A DNA stretch of 39,155 nucleotides from Porogramme epimiltina (lineage: Eukaryota > Basidiomycota > Agaricomycetes > Polyporales > Polyporaceae): NCBI GenBank assembly GCA_900155495.1, contig FTLJ01000170.1:1-39155 (forward strand), read 5' to 3'. Below the pieces are notes generated by a model. That model did no database searches. It saw nothing but the letters and a program-made list of their open reading frames with translations, and was not told the origin of the DNA. The position numbers and the translations under genes are program-made. Below are positions 1 through 8,657 of the stretch, piece after piece. Each line of letters opens with the position of its first letter. The stretch's first letter is position 1.

Positions 1-222
1 CCCCACTTCTCCCGCTCCCCCTCCGTCTCCCCCGCCCCGCCGGGCGCATGGCCCCCACCGCGGCCGTCCGCCTCCCCACCGCGGCTCCCGCGCGCGCGGC
101 ACTCCCCGCTCCCGTCCGAGGAGGCCCTCCTAGAGCCGCCTCCCCCCGAGGAGCCCTGGTATGCACCTCTGCACGCGCCGGCGCCGACGCGGCCATTCGA
201 CCAGCGCAGCCTGCATCGCTGA
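1..222 (+). CDS. C-terminal end of an unidentified protein (partial at left edge)
   Basis: Frame 1 is open from the first base to a TGA at 220-222, giving a 73-residue C-terminal fragment. It starts Pro/Ser/Arg-rich and then becomes acidic and Pro-rich (PSEEALLEPPPPEEPWYAP), ending in FDQRSLHR. The mix of a proline-rich disordered stretch with a short acidic/aromatic end looks like a real disordered C-terminus rather than random GC-rich sequence. The start, any introns and the family lie outside the window. A frame starting at the ATG at 48 is also open here, but its composition (Ala/Arg/Pro-rich) looks like a shadow. The gene is convergent with the RNA-binding protein gene on the opposite strand. 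No function can be assigned. Confidence 0.45.
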   Translation, partial: PHFSRSPSVSPAPPGAWPPPRPSASPPRLPRARHSPLPSEEALLEPPPPEEPWYAPLHAPAPTRPFDQRSLHR

Positions 223-1248
223 TGTACCAGTGTTACGAACACTTCCCTCTTGGTGTATCTTACAGACCATCTCTTAATGTGTATGATATCGTGTCCATGA
301 TCCTCGGAAATTCCACGCTCAGCAACCTGTGCGGAATAGCGACGGTAGCCTGAGATCTCGTTCGGGAAGAATCACCCGGCACGATGACGGTCTACGAACG
401 CGACTACTCTTTCTCCTTCCGTAGATCTCGCGGGTCAATGGAATGCGGCACTAAGTTTGTTCGACGACGTGCCTGAGGGATGGAAGATGAAGACGGCACG
501 CTTCATACGGCCGCTATCCACTCGGTGGCCGATGGAGACGAGATGAGGTCGGTCGTATAGAGACAAGATTGTGTTCACCTGGCGGTAGGGCACCCGGTGG
601 ACGTTGCCAAGCTACCAGGTGGGCGGACAGTACCACGACTTCCCAAAAGGGAACACGCCGTACCGAACACCCACAGTGCCACGGGCCACGGGCGGTCACA
701 TTGCGAAAACAGTTCAGAGCACCGCTTAAATAGACTCTGCCCCAGCACGAGGATCACACGAGCTAGAGCACAGACCACGCGCTCCCACGCCAACGCACGC
801 CCGGACCGGATAAAAGCACAAACTGGCGCACTCGACGCACAGCGATATATCAGGGTGTACAGAGACAGAGGGAGGAGTGACATGACGGATACCGGAGGCT
901 GAAGACTGAGCGGATGGTGTGAGTGACAGCGAGTAGAGGGCAGATGGCAGACAAGGAGAGGTTATACTCGATACTACGTGTAGACCAGGGGAGGAGGGGG
1001 AGACGACTGAATATGGGAGCACCAGTGTGCAAGAGAGTACGTGTAGGATCATAAGGGGTAAAAGGACGAGTGCGTGGAGTAGAGCAGGAGGGAACTATCG
1101 GCGGTGTAAGGGATATAGGAGAGAGCATGTGCGACCAAAGAAAGGGAACATGGGGGGCTGAGGTTCTACAAATGTCCTTTTCGCGGGGCCCTCCATGGAG
1201 GTAGGAAGAGAAGTGTATGCGGGCAAACACGAGCAACATCGACGACTC
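223..1248. other. Intergenic stretch between convergent genes, no gene seen
   Basis: This is about 1 kb between the stop of the left-edge gene and the stop of the minus-strand RNA-binding protein gene. It should hold both 3' untranslated regions. Open frames here are short, overlap each other on both strands and resemble no protein I know. I saw no RNA gene or repeat in it. Confidence 0.5.
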
Positions 1249-2279
1249 TCACCGGTCGACGTCCATCTTGGCCGCACCACCGCGCCCTCCCCGCCGCCGG
1301 CCGCCACGTCCGCGTCCGCGGCCCCGCCCCCGCTCCTGCGTCTGTCTCTGCGTGTACTCCTTCGGGTCCGCGCCCGGGGGCGCTACAAGGACGTGCGCGC
1401 GCGAGTCGGTGGTCAAGAGCTCGTCTGAGCGGAGTTTCCTAAAAGGTCGGAGGTGAGCACGCGACCACGCCGCAGCACCCGAAGCATCGACTCACGAGCC
1501 CGAGTTCGCGTCGTCAGCCATGAGGACGTCGACGGAGCCCTCCATGAGGGCGGCGCCGATGCGGCCGCTGAGGGTTGCGTTGACGCCGCCGACAATCTTG
1601 ACCTCAAGAGTACGGCCGTCAGCGGGCTGGCCGTGGAACTTGGCGACAGCGGCCTGGGCGTCCTTCTCGTTCTTGTACGTGAGGCGGACGATGGGGTCTG
1701 GTGTGGCCGTGTGGAGGGCGGCGGCGGTGATGGCACCACACCGCTTGAAGATGGCCTACGGGGCACGGGAGGAAGAGGAAGAGGGTTCGGGCGTTGGCAC
1801 AGGGGCGGAAAGGGGAAGGTAAAGAGACGCGCACCTCGACGTCTGCGGCGGTGGTCCCCTTGGCCAGGCCGGCGACCTGGACGACGTTGCCGCGCGAGGA
1901 CGCGCCCTTGATGGAAAGACCGCCCTTCTCGCCGAGGGCCTCCTTGAGTGCCCTGTCTGCGATGCCAAAGTTCATCTTGGGCGCGCCGGCGGCAGGAGTG
2001 TTTGTGAGGCGGTCAGAAAGGGAGCGGGCGTCCTGGTTGTACATGTCGTGCTGCCAAGTGTCGTTGACGTCGCCCTTGGGCATTGTGCGCTTCTTCTGGG
2101 GGGCGGGGGCGCGAGGGGTGAGCGGGCGGGAGAAAGACTTAGGCTGGGAGAGGGCGCACGTAAGGAGCGGAGGCTTGTGCGCGGTCCGCCTTTACGCGGA
2201 CGGGGCCGGTGCTGGTGGACTTGGGGCGGGAGAGGTCGGTGGGGCGGGGCACGTTCATGCGCTCGAGAAGGGATGCCAT
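1249..2279 (-). CDS. ALYREF/Yra1-like RNA-binding protein (RRM plus C-terminal RGG tail), probable mRNA export adaptor
   Basis: Model: complement(join(1249..1438,1496..1755,1835..2095,2160..2279)), 276 residues; introns of 57, 79 and 64 nt have GT-AG ends. Residues 1-108 are a basic, low-complexity N-terminus. An RRM spans about 109-184, with RNP2-like VVQVAGL at 111-117 and a degenerate RNP1 (PIVRLTYK). A linker follows, then an Arg/Gly tail at about 250-268 and the end KMDVDR. If exon 3 were read straight through it would stop at 1492; a GTGAGT donor at 1495 and a TTTTAG acceptor restore the RGG exon, which argues that the four-exon model is right. The order basic N-terminus, one RRM, RGG tail is that of ALYREF/Yra1/Mlo3 adaptors, which join the TREX complex to nuclear mRNA and hand it to the export receptor. 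No clear UAP56-binding motif was seen, so a different RRM-RGG protein is possible. The gene lies head to tail with the kinase gene upstream. Confidence 0.8.
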
Positions 2280-2554
2280 GGCGAGGAGCGGGACAGGGGC
2301 GGCAGACGGGGAGGGCGTGAAGGGATGGGCACAGGAGGAGGCGGAGACAACAGAGAGAGGCCGGGGCAAGGGACAGGTCGGCCACCGCCACTCGCCCTTT
2401 GTTTGGCCCTGCTTGCCCCCACGTGCCACAGGCGCCCGCGCCCCGCCTACGCACCATCGCGGCTCAGACACACGGCCGGCTCGGTTGAGTGGATATGCAA
2501 GATATACGCGCGACATAAGTATCATACAACTCGAGATCGTCTGCTACCATCTGC

Positions 2555-3649
2555 TTAGTGCTTCGCCGCCAGCGCGAGCGCCGTCGCGCCCACCGCAGAC
2601 GCGTCGTCCACGAACGCCCACCGCCTCATCTTGTGGCCCCGCCGCTCCAGCTCGCCCAGGATCATCTCCCGGTACTTGTCCACCCCGACCAGGCTCCCTC
2701 CAAAGCACAGGATCGTCTCGCTCGCCTTGATCGTCCCCGGTGCGTAGTCCCCGTCCTCTTCAGGCCGCAGCAGCACGCACATCTGGTCCACCAGCAGCCG
2801 CGTCGTCGCCTTCAGCACCCGCACCGCCAGCCCGTCCTCGTCCTCGAACGCCGCCGCGAACACCAGCGGCGCCAGCGACGACAGCCGCTTCTCCCGCACC
2901 ATCCGCGCGTACCCCGCCCCCGCCTCGCCCTCATCCTTCCCTCCCGCGACCGGGTCCGGCTCGTGCACGACCGCGAGCAGGTCGAACACGTCCGTGATCC
3001 CAAAGTGCTTCATCACCCGCTCCCTCAGCGTGCTCGCCGTCCGCCGCGCCCGCTCCTCCTCCCCCCACACCGACGCGCAGTCCGCCGCCCACAAGATCTG
3101 CCGCACCGCCTCCCGCCCAACATGGAACCCCCCGCCCTCGTCCCCAAGGATCCACCCCCACCCCCCGACCCGGCCCAGCTCCTCCAACCCCCCACCCTCT
3201 CCCGCCGCGCGCTGCCGGAAGCTGACGACGATCCCGCCCGTCCCGCTCACGCACCCGATCGCCGCGCTCACGTCCGCATGCATCTCCAACGGCGCCGCCA
3301 GCAGATGCGTGTCGTTCGCCACCACCGGCGTCACCCCCAGCAGCTCCCGCAGCGGCCCCACCAGCTTCGCGATCACCGCCGCGCTGTCCGCCCCCGACAC
3401 CCCCAGCCACGCCCCCGCGAACAGCGGCTTGCCCGCCACCGCCGGCGGGGGGAGCTCCGTGGGCGCGCCGGGGAGCGCGGCGAGCGTCGTCTTGACCGTC
3501 GCGGCGACGGCTTCGAGGAAGTTGGGGACGCCGAGGTAGGCGACGTTCGAGGGCCCGCCGGTGCCCCGCGCGACGATCTTCCCGTCGGCGTCGGCGATCG
3601 CGGCTGCGGTCTTGGACCCGCCGCAGTCGACGCAGAGGTAGTATGCCAT
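2555..3649 (-). CDS. NAGK: N-acetylglucosamine kinase (BadF/BadG ATPase superfamily)
   Basis: A single exon encodes 364 residues, close to the roughly 340-390 usual for the family. It should phosphorylate GlcNAc with ATP to GlcNAc-6-phosphate in the cytosol, feeding chitin- or glycan-derived GlcNAc into UDP-GlcNAc synthesis or catabolism. The motifs of the actin-like ATPase fold are in order: phosphate-1 loop DCGGSKT at 8-14, GVSGAD near 83-88, ND at 112-113 with D113 as the likely catalytic base, phosphate-2 SGTGG at 135-139, the GlcNAc-kinase signature GWGWILGDEGGG at about 163-174, and adenosine loop CFGGSLVG near 316-323. The ATG at 3649 sits directly before the first beta strand, as in relatives. 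It shares strand with the RNA-binding gene 275 nt downstream and faces away from the membrane-protein gene. A related sugar kinase is the main alternative. Confidence 0.88.
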   Translation of the reverse strand: MAYYLCVDCGGSKTAAAIADADGKIVARGTGGPSNVAYLGVPNFLEAVAATVKTTLAALPGAPTELPPPAVAGKPLFAGAWLGVSGADSAAVIAKLVGPLRELLGVTPVVANDTHLLAAPLEMHADVSAAIGCVSGTGGIVVSFRQRAAGEGGGLEELGRVGGWGWILGDEGGGFHVGREAVRQILWAADCASVWGEEERARRTASTLRERVMKHFGITDVFDLLAVVHEPDPVAGGKDEGEAGAGYARMVREKRLSSLAPLVFAAAFEDEDGLAVRVLKATTRLLVDQMCVLLRPEEDGDYAPGTIKASETILCFGGSLVGVDKYREMILGELERRGHKMRRWAFVDDASAVGATALALAAKH

Positions 3650-4951
3650 GGTCGTGTAGTGTGTGAGTGTGCGCAGGGATGAGAAGACGATGGGCGGGGT
3701 GCTAGAGATGGGGTTCGCTCTGCGCGCAGGAAGTTATCTGTGGGCGCGGGATGAGATCGGCAGGACCGCGTGGACAAGAAGCAGGACCCACGCTGTCCGG
3801 AACGCTAGTGCGTATGTCTAGCTGTCGAGAATCCGAGATGAGAACCGCGTTCGTGCGGCCGATGGTGAGGGTATGAAGACAAGAAGCTCAAGGCCGCGCT
3901 CGGCGGCGATGGGCTTGATCACATGCTATCAGAATGGCAGATGCAGCGTCTGGCTTGGACGCAGCTCAGCCTCGGTCCGGAGCGTTGTTGGACAGGGCGA
4001 TAGAGGATAGGGAGGTCCATAAGCCGTGTTTCGGTGATGGTCAACTTTGAAGCTATCGCGCCCCAGCTCTCCATCCTCGGCGCGTAAACGCCCGTAGACA
4101 CGGTCACGGGGTATGACGCGACGCGGGTATATCCCCCGGACTTGTTCCATTCACCCATCTTCCAGCATATAGCTAGCTCCGGACCGCTCAGGATCCACAG
4201 GAGTAGCGTTTCTACAAGCTTGCTTTGTGGTTGATTCGGGTTTTGCCCCGCCCAATCACAGCAGTTGGCCGAATGTCCCCCACAAGATCCGGAGCACTCA
4301 CTGGTAATACGAAAGACAAATGTCCGTTCGTGCCGTCCCGTCCACACAATAACGCCCATAAGCAAGAACAACGCCCGCAAGGCACCAGAAATAACGAGAC
4401 GAGCCGGGCGGGTATGGCGGGGCGCCCATCGCCAAATTCGGGCACACAATTGATGGACATCGCTTCCTCCTCCTCCTTCTCTCCCCCAACACCCAACATG
4501 TTCGCCCCCCGGTGTCCCTCGCCCGCCCACCTACGCCCTCTCACACAATTTTCTCTGCATTTTATCTATCCCCGAAAGCGATTGAATGAGTAGGTCAACA
4601 GTCAAATTCGACTAGCCCTCCCCCGCGGCTCTGGACGCGCACCCGCCTCGCGATCTACCCGAGCAGCGCGCCCAGGAAGATTTTGAAATGATGCGGCCCG
4701 TCCACGTCCTCCAACCACGGACAAGTGCGGCTGTATGAGCAAATCTAAAGCCCCCTCGGCCCCGCCTTTCCAATCGCAACACCCACCAACGGCCCAGAGG
4801 CGGTGCCCCCTCCTCCTCTCCCCCTCCCCCGCCGCCCAACGTCGCCATCCTCCCCGCCCTCCCGAGTCTTAGCTGCGCCGGCCATCCCCAGCCCGTCTTT
4901 CTCCCTTGGTCTCTCCATCCACGTGCGCAGGAGGTTCACGCAGCTCACGCG
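3650..4951. other. Divergent intergenic region between NAGK and the membrane-protein gene
   Basis: This 1.3-kb region separates two genes transcribed away from each other, so it should hold both promoters. The 150 nt before the ATG at 4952 are strongly C/T-rich on the plus strand, as is common in fungal core promoters and 5' leaders. A 203-codon minus-strand frame (3919-4530) and other open frames overlap here. One has a GTGAGT donor-like site near 4297-4302, but no known domain, and I do not call a gene. Confidence 0.45.
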
Positions 4952-6474
4952 ATGTCTGGCCTGGTCACAGCTGACGACCTCGACTTCACGGCGATCGACT
5001 ACTTCGACCTCTCCACCGACTCCTGGGACCCCGTCGATCCCCCGAACGACCCCAACGTCTGGAACGGCGGAGTGATGTCGGCCGCCTCCCCTGGTCTCTC
5101 TGCCGTATTCAGCTTCACAGGTGCGTCTGGTTCATCTCCCTACGTCCCCACCTTCCCGACACTTACGTTCGTACTTCCTCCTCTCCGCGGACAGGCTCCC
5201 AAGTGTCCGTCTTCGGCCGCGTGCAGCCCACGAATGGGTCCGCGCGACCCGTCTCGCTGTTCGCGGTGGGTGCCATGAAGCAGCCGCAAGTATTCGTCCC
5301 GGATGAGGTGACTGCGGCAGTCGACAACGTGCTCTTCTTCAACTCGACCAGCATGCCGTACGGGCCCTACAAGCTCGTTATAAACGTCACCCAGGCGAGC
5401 ACAAATGCTCCATTTCTGCTTGACTACTTCCAGTTCAACACCACCGACCCTGCGACCGGCGTGTCGGCAGAAAGTTCGAGCACAAGCACGAGCACGAGCA
5501 CAACCTCGACGAGCTCCGCGTCAAACACTGCAAATCCCGACTCGGGATCCACACAAGGATCGTCATCGACACCTGTGGGAGCGATTGTGGGCGGGGTGAT
5601 CGGTGGGCTCGCAGTGGTCGCCGCGGCGATCTTTGGGCTGTGCTTCTACCGAATACGAAGCAGACAGCGGGCACGCGCGTACACCACCGCAGACCCCAGC
5701 GCACACATCTGTACGTCTCCCCTCCCTCCCCTCTCAGCCCCGCGCGCGCCTCACACGCACCCAGCCCCCACCTCCATCACGCCCTACGTCGTCCCCGGGC
5801 ACGCAAACTCGCAGCACTTCAGCGAAGCCCCCACCCACCCCGGTGTCCCACCTTCCATGCGGCAGCTCGGGAGCACCTACTCGCTCACAAGCACCGCGCC
5901 CGCCGCCGCCGGCGCGCTCTCCGAAAAGTCCGCCGCGCACCGCTCCCAACGCACCCTCGCCGCCGCACCCGCCCCACGCCCAACCGAGAAACGCTCGCAC
6001 TCGCGCTCGCCCAGCCCCGGGCCCGCCTCAGCGTACGGCAACGGCAACGGCAGCGGGAGCGGCAGGGCTTCCGCATACGACCCCGCAGGCCCGCTCTCCG
6101 CCGCGTCCGCCTACACCGGCGGCAGCCTCTCCAACTCCCACTCCCACTCGCACACCCACACGCCCTCGCACTCGCACTCAGGCTCGCGCCCCGGCACCCC
6201 CACGCACTCACAACACTCCTCCGCGGCTCCCGCCCGGCGCGCACACGCCAAAGGCACGCGCTCCGAGACGACAGGCCTCCTCTCGCCCCCCCGCTCGCCA
6301 CCGCCGCCGCCCGCGGGGCCGGCGCCGCAGGACTCGGGGATGCGGTTCCAGCCGGGGCTGACGCCTTCCGACGTCGCGCCGGTGCTGCCCGCGGGGGTGG
6401 CGCCGCTCCGGCAGGCGGCGACCGAGTCCGAGGTCGCGCGGGCGGACATCCCGCCTGCGTACACCGCGGACTGA
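4952..6474 (+). CDS. Single-pass membrane protein with Ser/Thr stalk and long disordered cytoplasmic tail
   Basis: Model: join(4952..5120,5195..5710,5765..6474), 464 residues. The first intron (74 nt) is well supported because it restores the frame. The second (5711-5764, 54 nt, in frame) has GTACGT, CTCAC and CAG signals but could be retained, giving 482 residues. The N-terminal 150 or so residues are beta-rich with several Asn-X-Ser/Thr sites, like the outer domain of the many basidiomycete single-pass proteins. A Ser/Thr stalk leads to one membrane span at about 184-208 (GAIVGGVIGGLAVVAAAIFG), then a basic stop-transfer (YRIRSRQRAR) and a Ser/Pro/His-rich tail with a His-Ser repeat near 6135-6180. 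The tail ends in PPAY, a PPxY site of the kind bound by WW domains of Rsp5-type ubiquitin ligases. No signal peptide is visible at this ATG; an unseen 5' exon is possible. The ligand and role are unknown. Confidence 0.72.
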
Positions 6475-6712
6475 GCGGTGGCGGCGGCGAGGGCGGCGGG
6501 GTCGTGTGCGGGGAGACCGTTTCCCTGCGTGTTTATTTGGGTGGCTTTCTCTTCACGTATACCGCATACTTTGTATAATTCCGCGCGCTTCAGTCACGCA
6601 TGGCACGAGTGCTATTGACCCATCATGTAACGATACCTCACGAAACCGATGTTCCTTTCCTCGTCGAACCGCTGGTGGGAACATGTTCATGAGGGAAAGC
6701 ATATCTGTGAAA

Positions 6713-6792
6713 GGCGCTATAGTGTAGTGGTTATCACTTGGGATTCTGATACGGATGTTCCCAAAACCCAGGTTCGAGCCCTGGTAGCGCCT
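6713..6792 (+). tRNA. tRNA-Gln(CUG): tRNA-Gln (anticodon CTG) with an 8-nt intron
   Basis: The acceptor arms GGCGCTA (6713-6719) and TAGCGCC (6785-6791) pair perfectly, with discriminator T at 6792. The D arm GTGTAGTGGTTATCAC matches known eukaryotic tRNA-Gln closely. The anticodon stem TGGGA/TCCCA (6739-6743 and 6759-6763) closes a loop with T33, anticodon CTG at 6746-6748 and A37. The 8 bases at 6750-6757 lie one base after the anticodon, at the canonical nuclear tRNA intron position. The T arm is CCAGG-TTCGAGC-CCTGG. It reads CAG codons. It lies in the gap between the membrane-protein gene and the convergent F-box gene. Confidence 0.93.
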
Positions 6793-6817
6793 CTCAAGAG
6801 GGTTATTTGATCTTTCA

Positions 6818-6821
6818 TTTT
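6818..6821 (+). terminator. Possible RNA polymerase III T-run terminator
   Basis: The first run of four T after the tRNA starts 26 nt past its 3' end. Pol III usually stops at T4 or longer, so this is the likely end of the tRNA precursor, although T4 is a minimal signal. Confidence 0.4.
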
Positions 6822-6912
6822 GGCAAATGCATGTAGTAGAGTAGAGTCCCGCAAGGTTGGTACGTACTGGCAAAGGTGGGGACATCTACGGTAGTACTCA
6901 AGGTAGTACTGC

Positions 6913-8055
6913 TCAAATCGGGTGCAAAACTGTGGTGTACCTCCATCCTGCCCCTCCCGCCTCTGTCTTCCTCCCCGACTCCAACACGCGCTCCCACTCG
7001 CGATGCTCTCCTTCCACGACCCGCCCCCATGCCTCCCTCACCCACTCCCCCTCCGTCTGCCTCGCGTCGAGGATACTGAACTCCGTCCCTTCGCGCCCCT
7101 CCGCCGCCCGCTCGATCCGCCTGAGCGCGCGCCAGAGCTCCGTGTGTGCCTCCAGCGCCGCAGACGGCACGCGCGCGGTGTCGGGCTTGCGTTCGGGCGG
7201 CGCGCACGGCTGCAGCGCGACGTAGCGCAGCGCCGCCCAGGTCGCGCCCCCGCGCGCAGCGTCGTCCTCCTCTCGACCCGCTTTCGACTCCCGCAACCTC
7301 TCGCCCCTCGCCTTCCCCAGCCCCAACACGTCCGCACTACACACCTCCCGCGCCGCGCCCCGCGGATCCAGCGTATCTCCCAGCGCCCACAACAAGTCCA
7401 GCGTCCCGGGAACCGCGTCGAGGTTGAACGCGCGCAGCTCCTTCACGCGCGGCGTGTGTCTCGCGAGGGTCGCGAAGGAGGGCAGCGTGGTGGGGAAGAC
7501 GAGCTGTATGCGCTCGACCGCCGGGAACGCCCGCCCTCCCAAGTCGTCCAAGAGGAGCGCGGACGCAGTGCATCCGGGTTGCGATAAGCCGGCGAAGGTG
7601 AGGTCGCGCAGCGCAGGGAACGGGCCAGCCACCAGGCGTGTGCCGTCCTCGACTCCCGCAGCGGCAAGCGGCGCGTCCTTCCCTCCGCCCTCCCCCTCTA
7701 TCGCCAGAGTCTCCAGGTGCGGTGCCACGGCCTTGAAGAGCGTCCGCACGTCCTCCCAATACCCCGCCTCCCCGCCCTCCCCCCGCAGAAGCGCGACGTA
7801 CAGGTGCGCCACCCTCGCCCTCCCGCGTTCCCTCCCCTCCGCCCCTACGCTGCCCTCGTTCTCCTGTCTATACACGTCCAGGAATGCGCGGAGCCGGTGC
7901 GCGCTTGCTCTTAGCGCGACGGAGCGAAACCGCGTCGAGCGCGCGGCCGCGCGCACCCCGCACGACGTCTGTGCGAGCGCGCAACCCGTCGCGCCCCCGT
8001 CCGTGCACGCGAGCGCAAAGATGTGCTGGATGACCTCGAGGGGCACGGTGTCCAT
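6913..8055 (-). CDS. F-box domain protein
   Basis: A single exon encodes 380 residues. The first 35-40 residues (VPLEVIQHIFALACTDGG, then a Cys/Ala/Arg-rich helix and FRSVALR near residue 45) match the F-box-like N-terminus of the large basidiomycete family in which the box begins almost at the start codon. The box would bind Skp1 of an SCF ubiquitin ligase. The remaining 300 residues hold leucine-spaced stretches (HLETLAIEG, LRDLTFAGL, VERIQLVFP, VKELRAFNL) that look like degenerate leucine-rich repeats and would choose the target, which is unknown. The family is very large and fast-evolving in agaricomycetes, so orthology cannot be guessed. The gene converges with the tRNA and the membrane-protein gene. 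Confidence 0.75.
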   Translation of the reverse strand: MDTVPLEVIQHIFALACTDGGATGCALAQTSCGVRAAARSTRFRSVALRASAHRLRAFLDVYRQENEGSVGAEGRERGRARVAHLYVALLRGEGGEAGYWEDVRTLFKAVAPHLETLAIEGEGGGKDAPLAAAGVEDGTRLVAGPFPALRDLTFAGLSQPGCTASALLLDDLGGRAFPAVERIQLVFPTTLPSFATLARHTPRVKELRAFNLDAVPGTLDLLWALGDTLDPRGAAREVCSADVLGLGKARGERLRESKAGREEDDAARGGATWAALRYVALQPCAPPERKPDTARVPSAALEAHTELWRALRRIERAAEGREGTEFSILDARQTEGEWVREAWGRVVEGEHREWERVLESGRKTEAGGAGWRYTTVLHPI

Positions 8056-8657
8056 CGTCAGGTACCGCGGTGTCGCCCAGGGGAGGAGGGAGCTAGAGTA
8101 GAGTGGGACTCGGGCGAGAAGTCAAACACCGTGGCGAATTTGACGGGGATGACAGAGGGAGGTGGGCGCGCCGAGTGGGGAATGTGGGCGGCGTGGGTGT
8201 GTGGCCGCAGGTATAAATTCCGTGTGTACGCTCAGCCCCTGACTGCTTCCGCGCGAGGTTCCTGGTCCCGTCACATAAGCTACGATATGCCGTCTTGTAC
8301 ATACGATCTAGTGCATCCGATGTCTCAGACGCTCTTGTTTCTCGATCAAGATGCGCGTCCTTCATCAATGACCACTGACTTTCACGGTGAAGAAGACGTA
8401 GCCTACTGCGCGACTAACGTGAGTTTGCGTTTGCATCGCACTCGAGCTCCTCCCGGCTCGTCGTTGGGCCTATTGGCCGTCCACGGCACATTGCCGCCGC
8501 ATAGGCTCCTTGCTGATACATTTCTAGCGCACGCGCGGGCTACACAACGTCACAACCAGACTGCTTCAGAGCACCACGAATTTACACACAACAGAGTACA
8601 GAACAGCATACCACCTTCTTACCCCCACTTCTTCCCCGCGCGACGTGCTAATGCCAA
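8056..8657. other. Intergenic: F-box promoter and oxalate decarboxylase 3' region
   Basis: This 600-nt stretch runs from the F-box start codon to the stop codon of the next gene on the same strand. It should hold the F-box promoter and the decarboxylase 3' untranslated region. A TATAAA at 8212-8217 reads on the plus strand, where I see no gene for it. Confidence 0.4.

Noticed and set aside
2558..3682. 374-codon plus-strand frame opposite the GlcNAc kinase
   Set aside because: It is the complement of a GC-rich coding sequence, made of Arg/His/Pro repeats with no motif; the minus-strand kinase explains the conservation.
3919..4530. 203-codon minus-strand frame between NAGK and the membrane-protein gene
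   Set aside because: It has a hydrophobic patch and a nearby GTGAGT donor, but no domain, no consistent second exon, and a composition unlike its neighbours.
5603..6578. Long plus-strand frames overlapping the membrane-protein tail
   Set aside because: They are shifted readings of the Pro/Ser-rich tail; the chosen frame alone gives a membrane span, stop-transfer and PPxY end.
7424..8101. 225-codon plus-strand frame opposite the F-box gene
   Set aside because: It is antisense to a coding region with a clear F-box N-terminus and has no motif of its own.
8212..8217. TATAAA on the plus strand
   Set aside because: It precedes no plus-strand gene that I can support; downstream lies the 3' end of the minus-strand decarboxylase.
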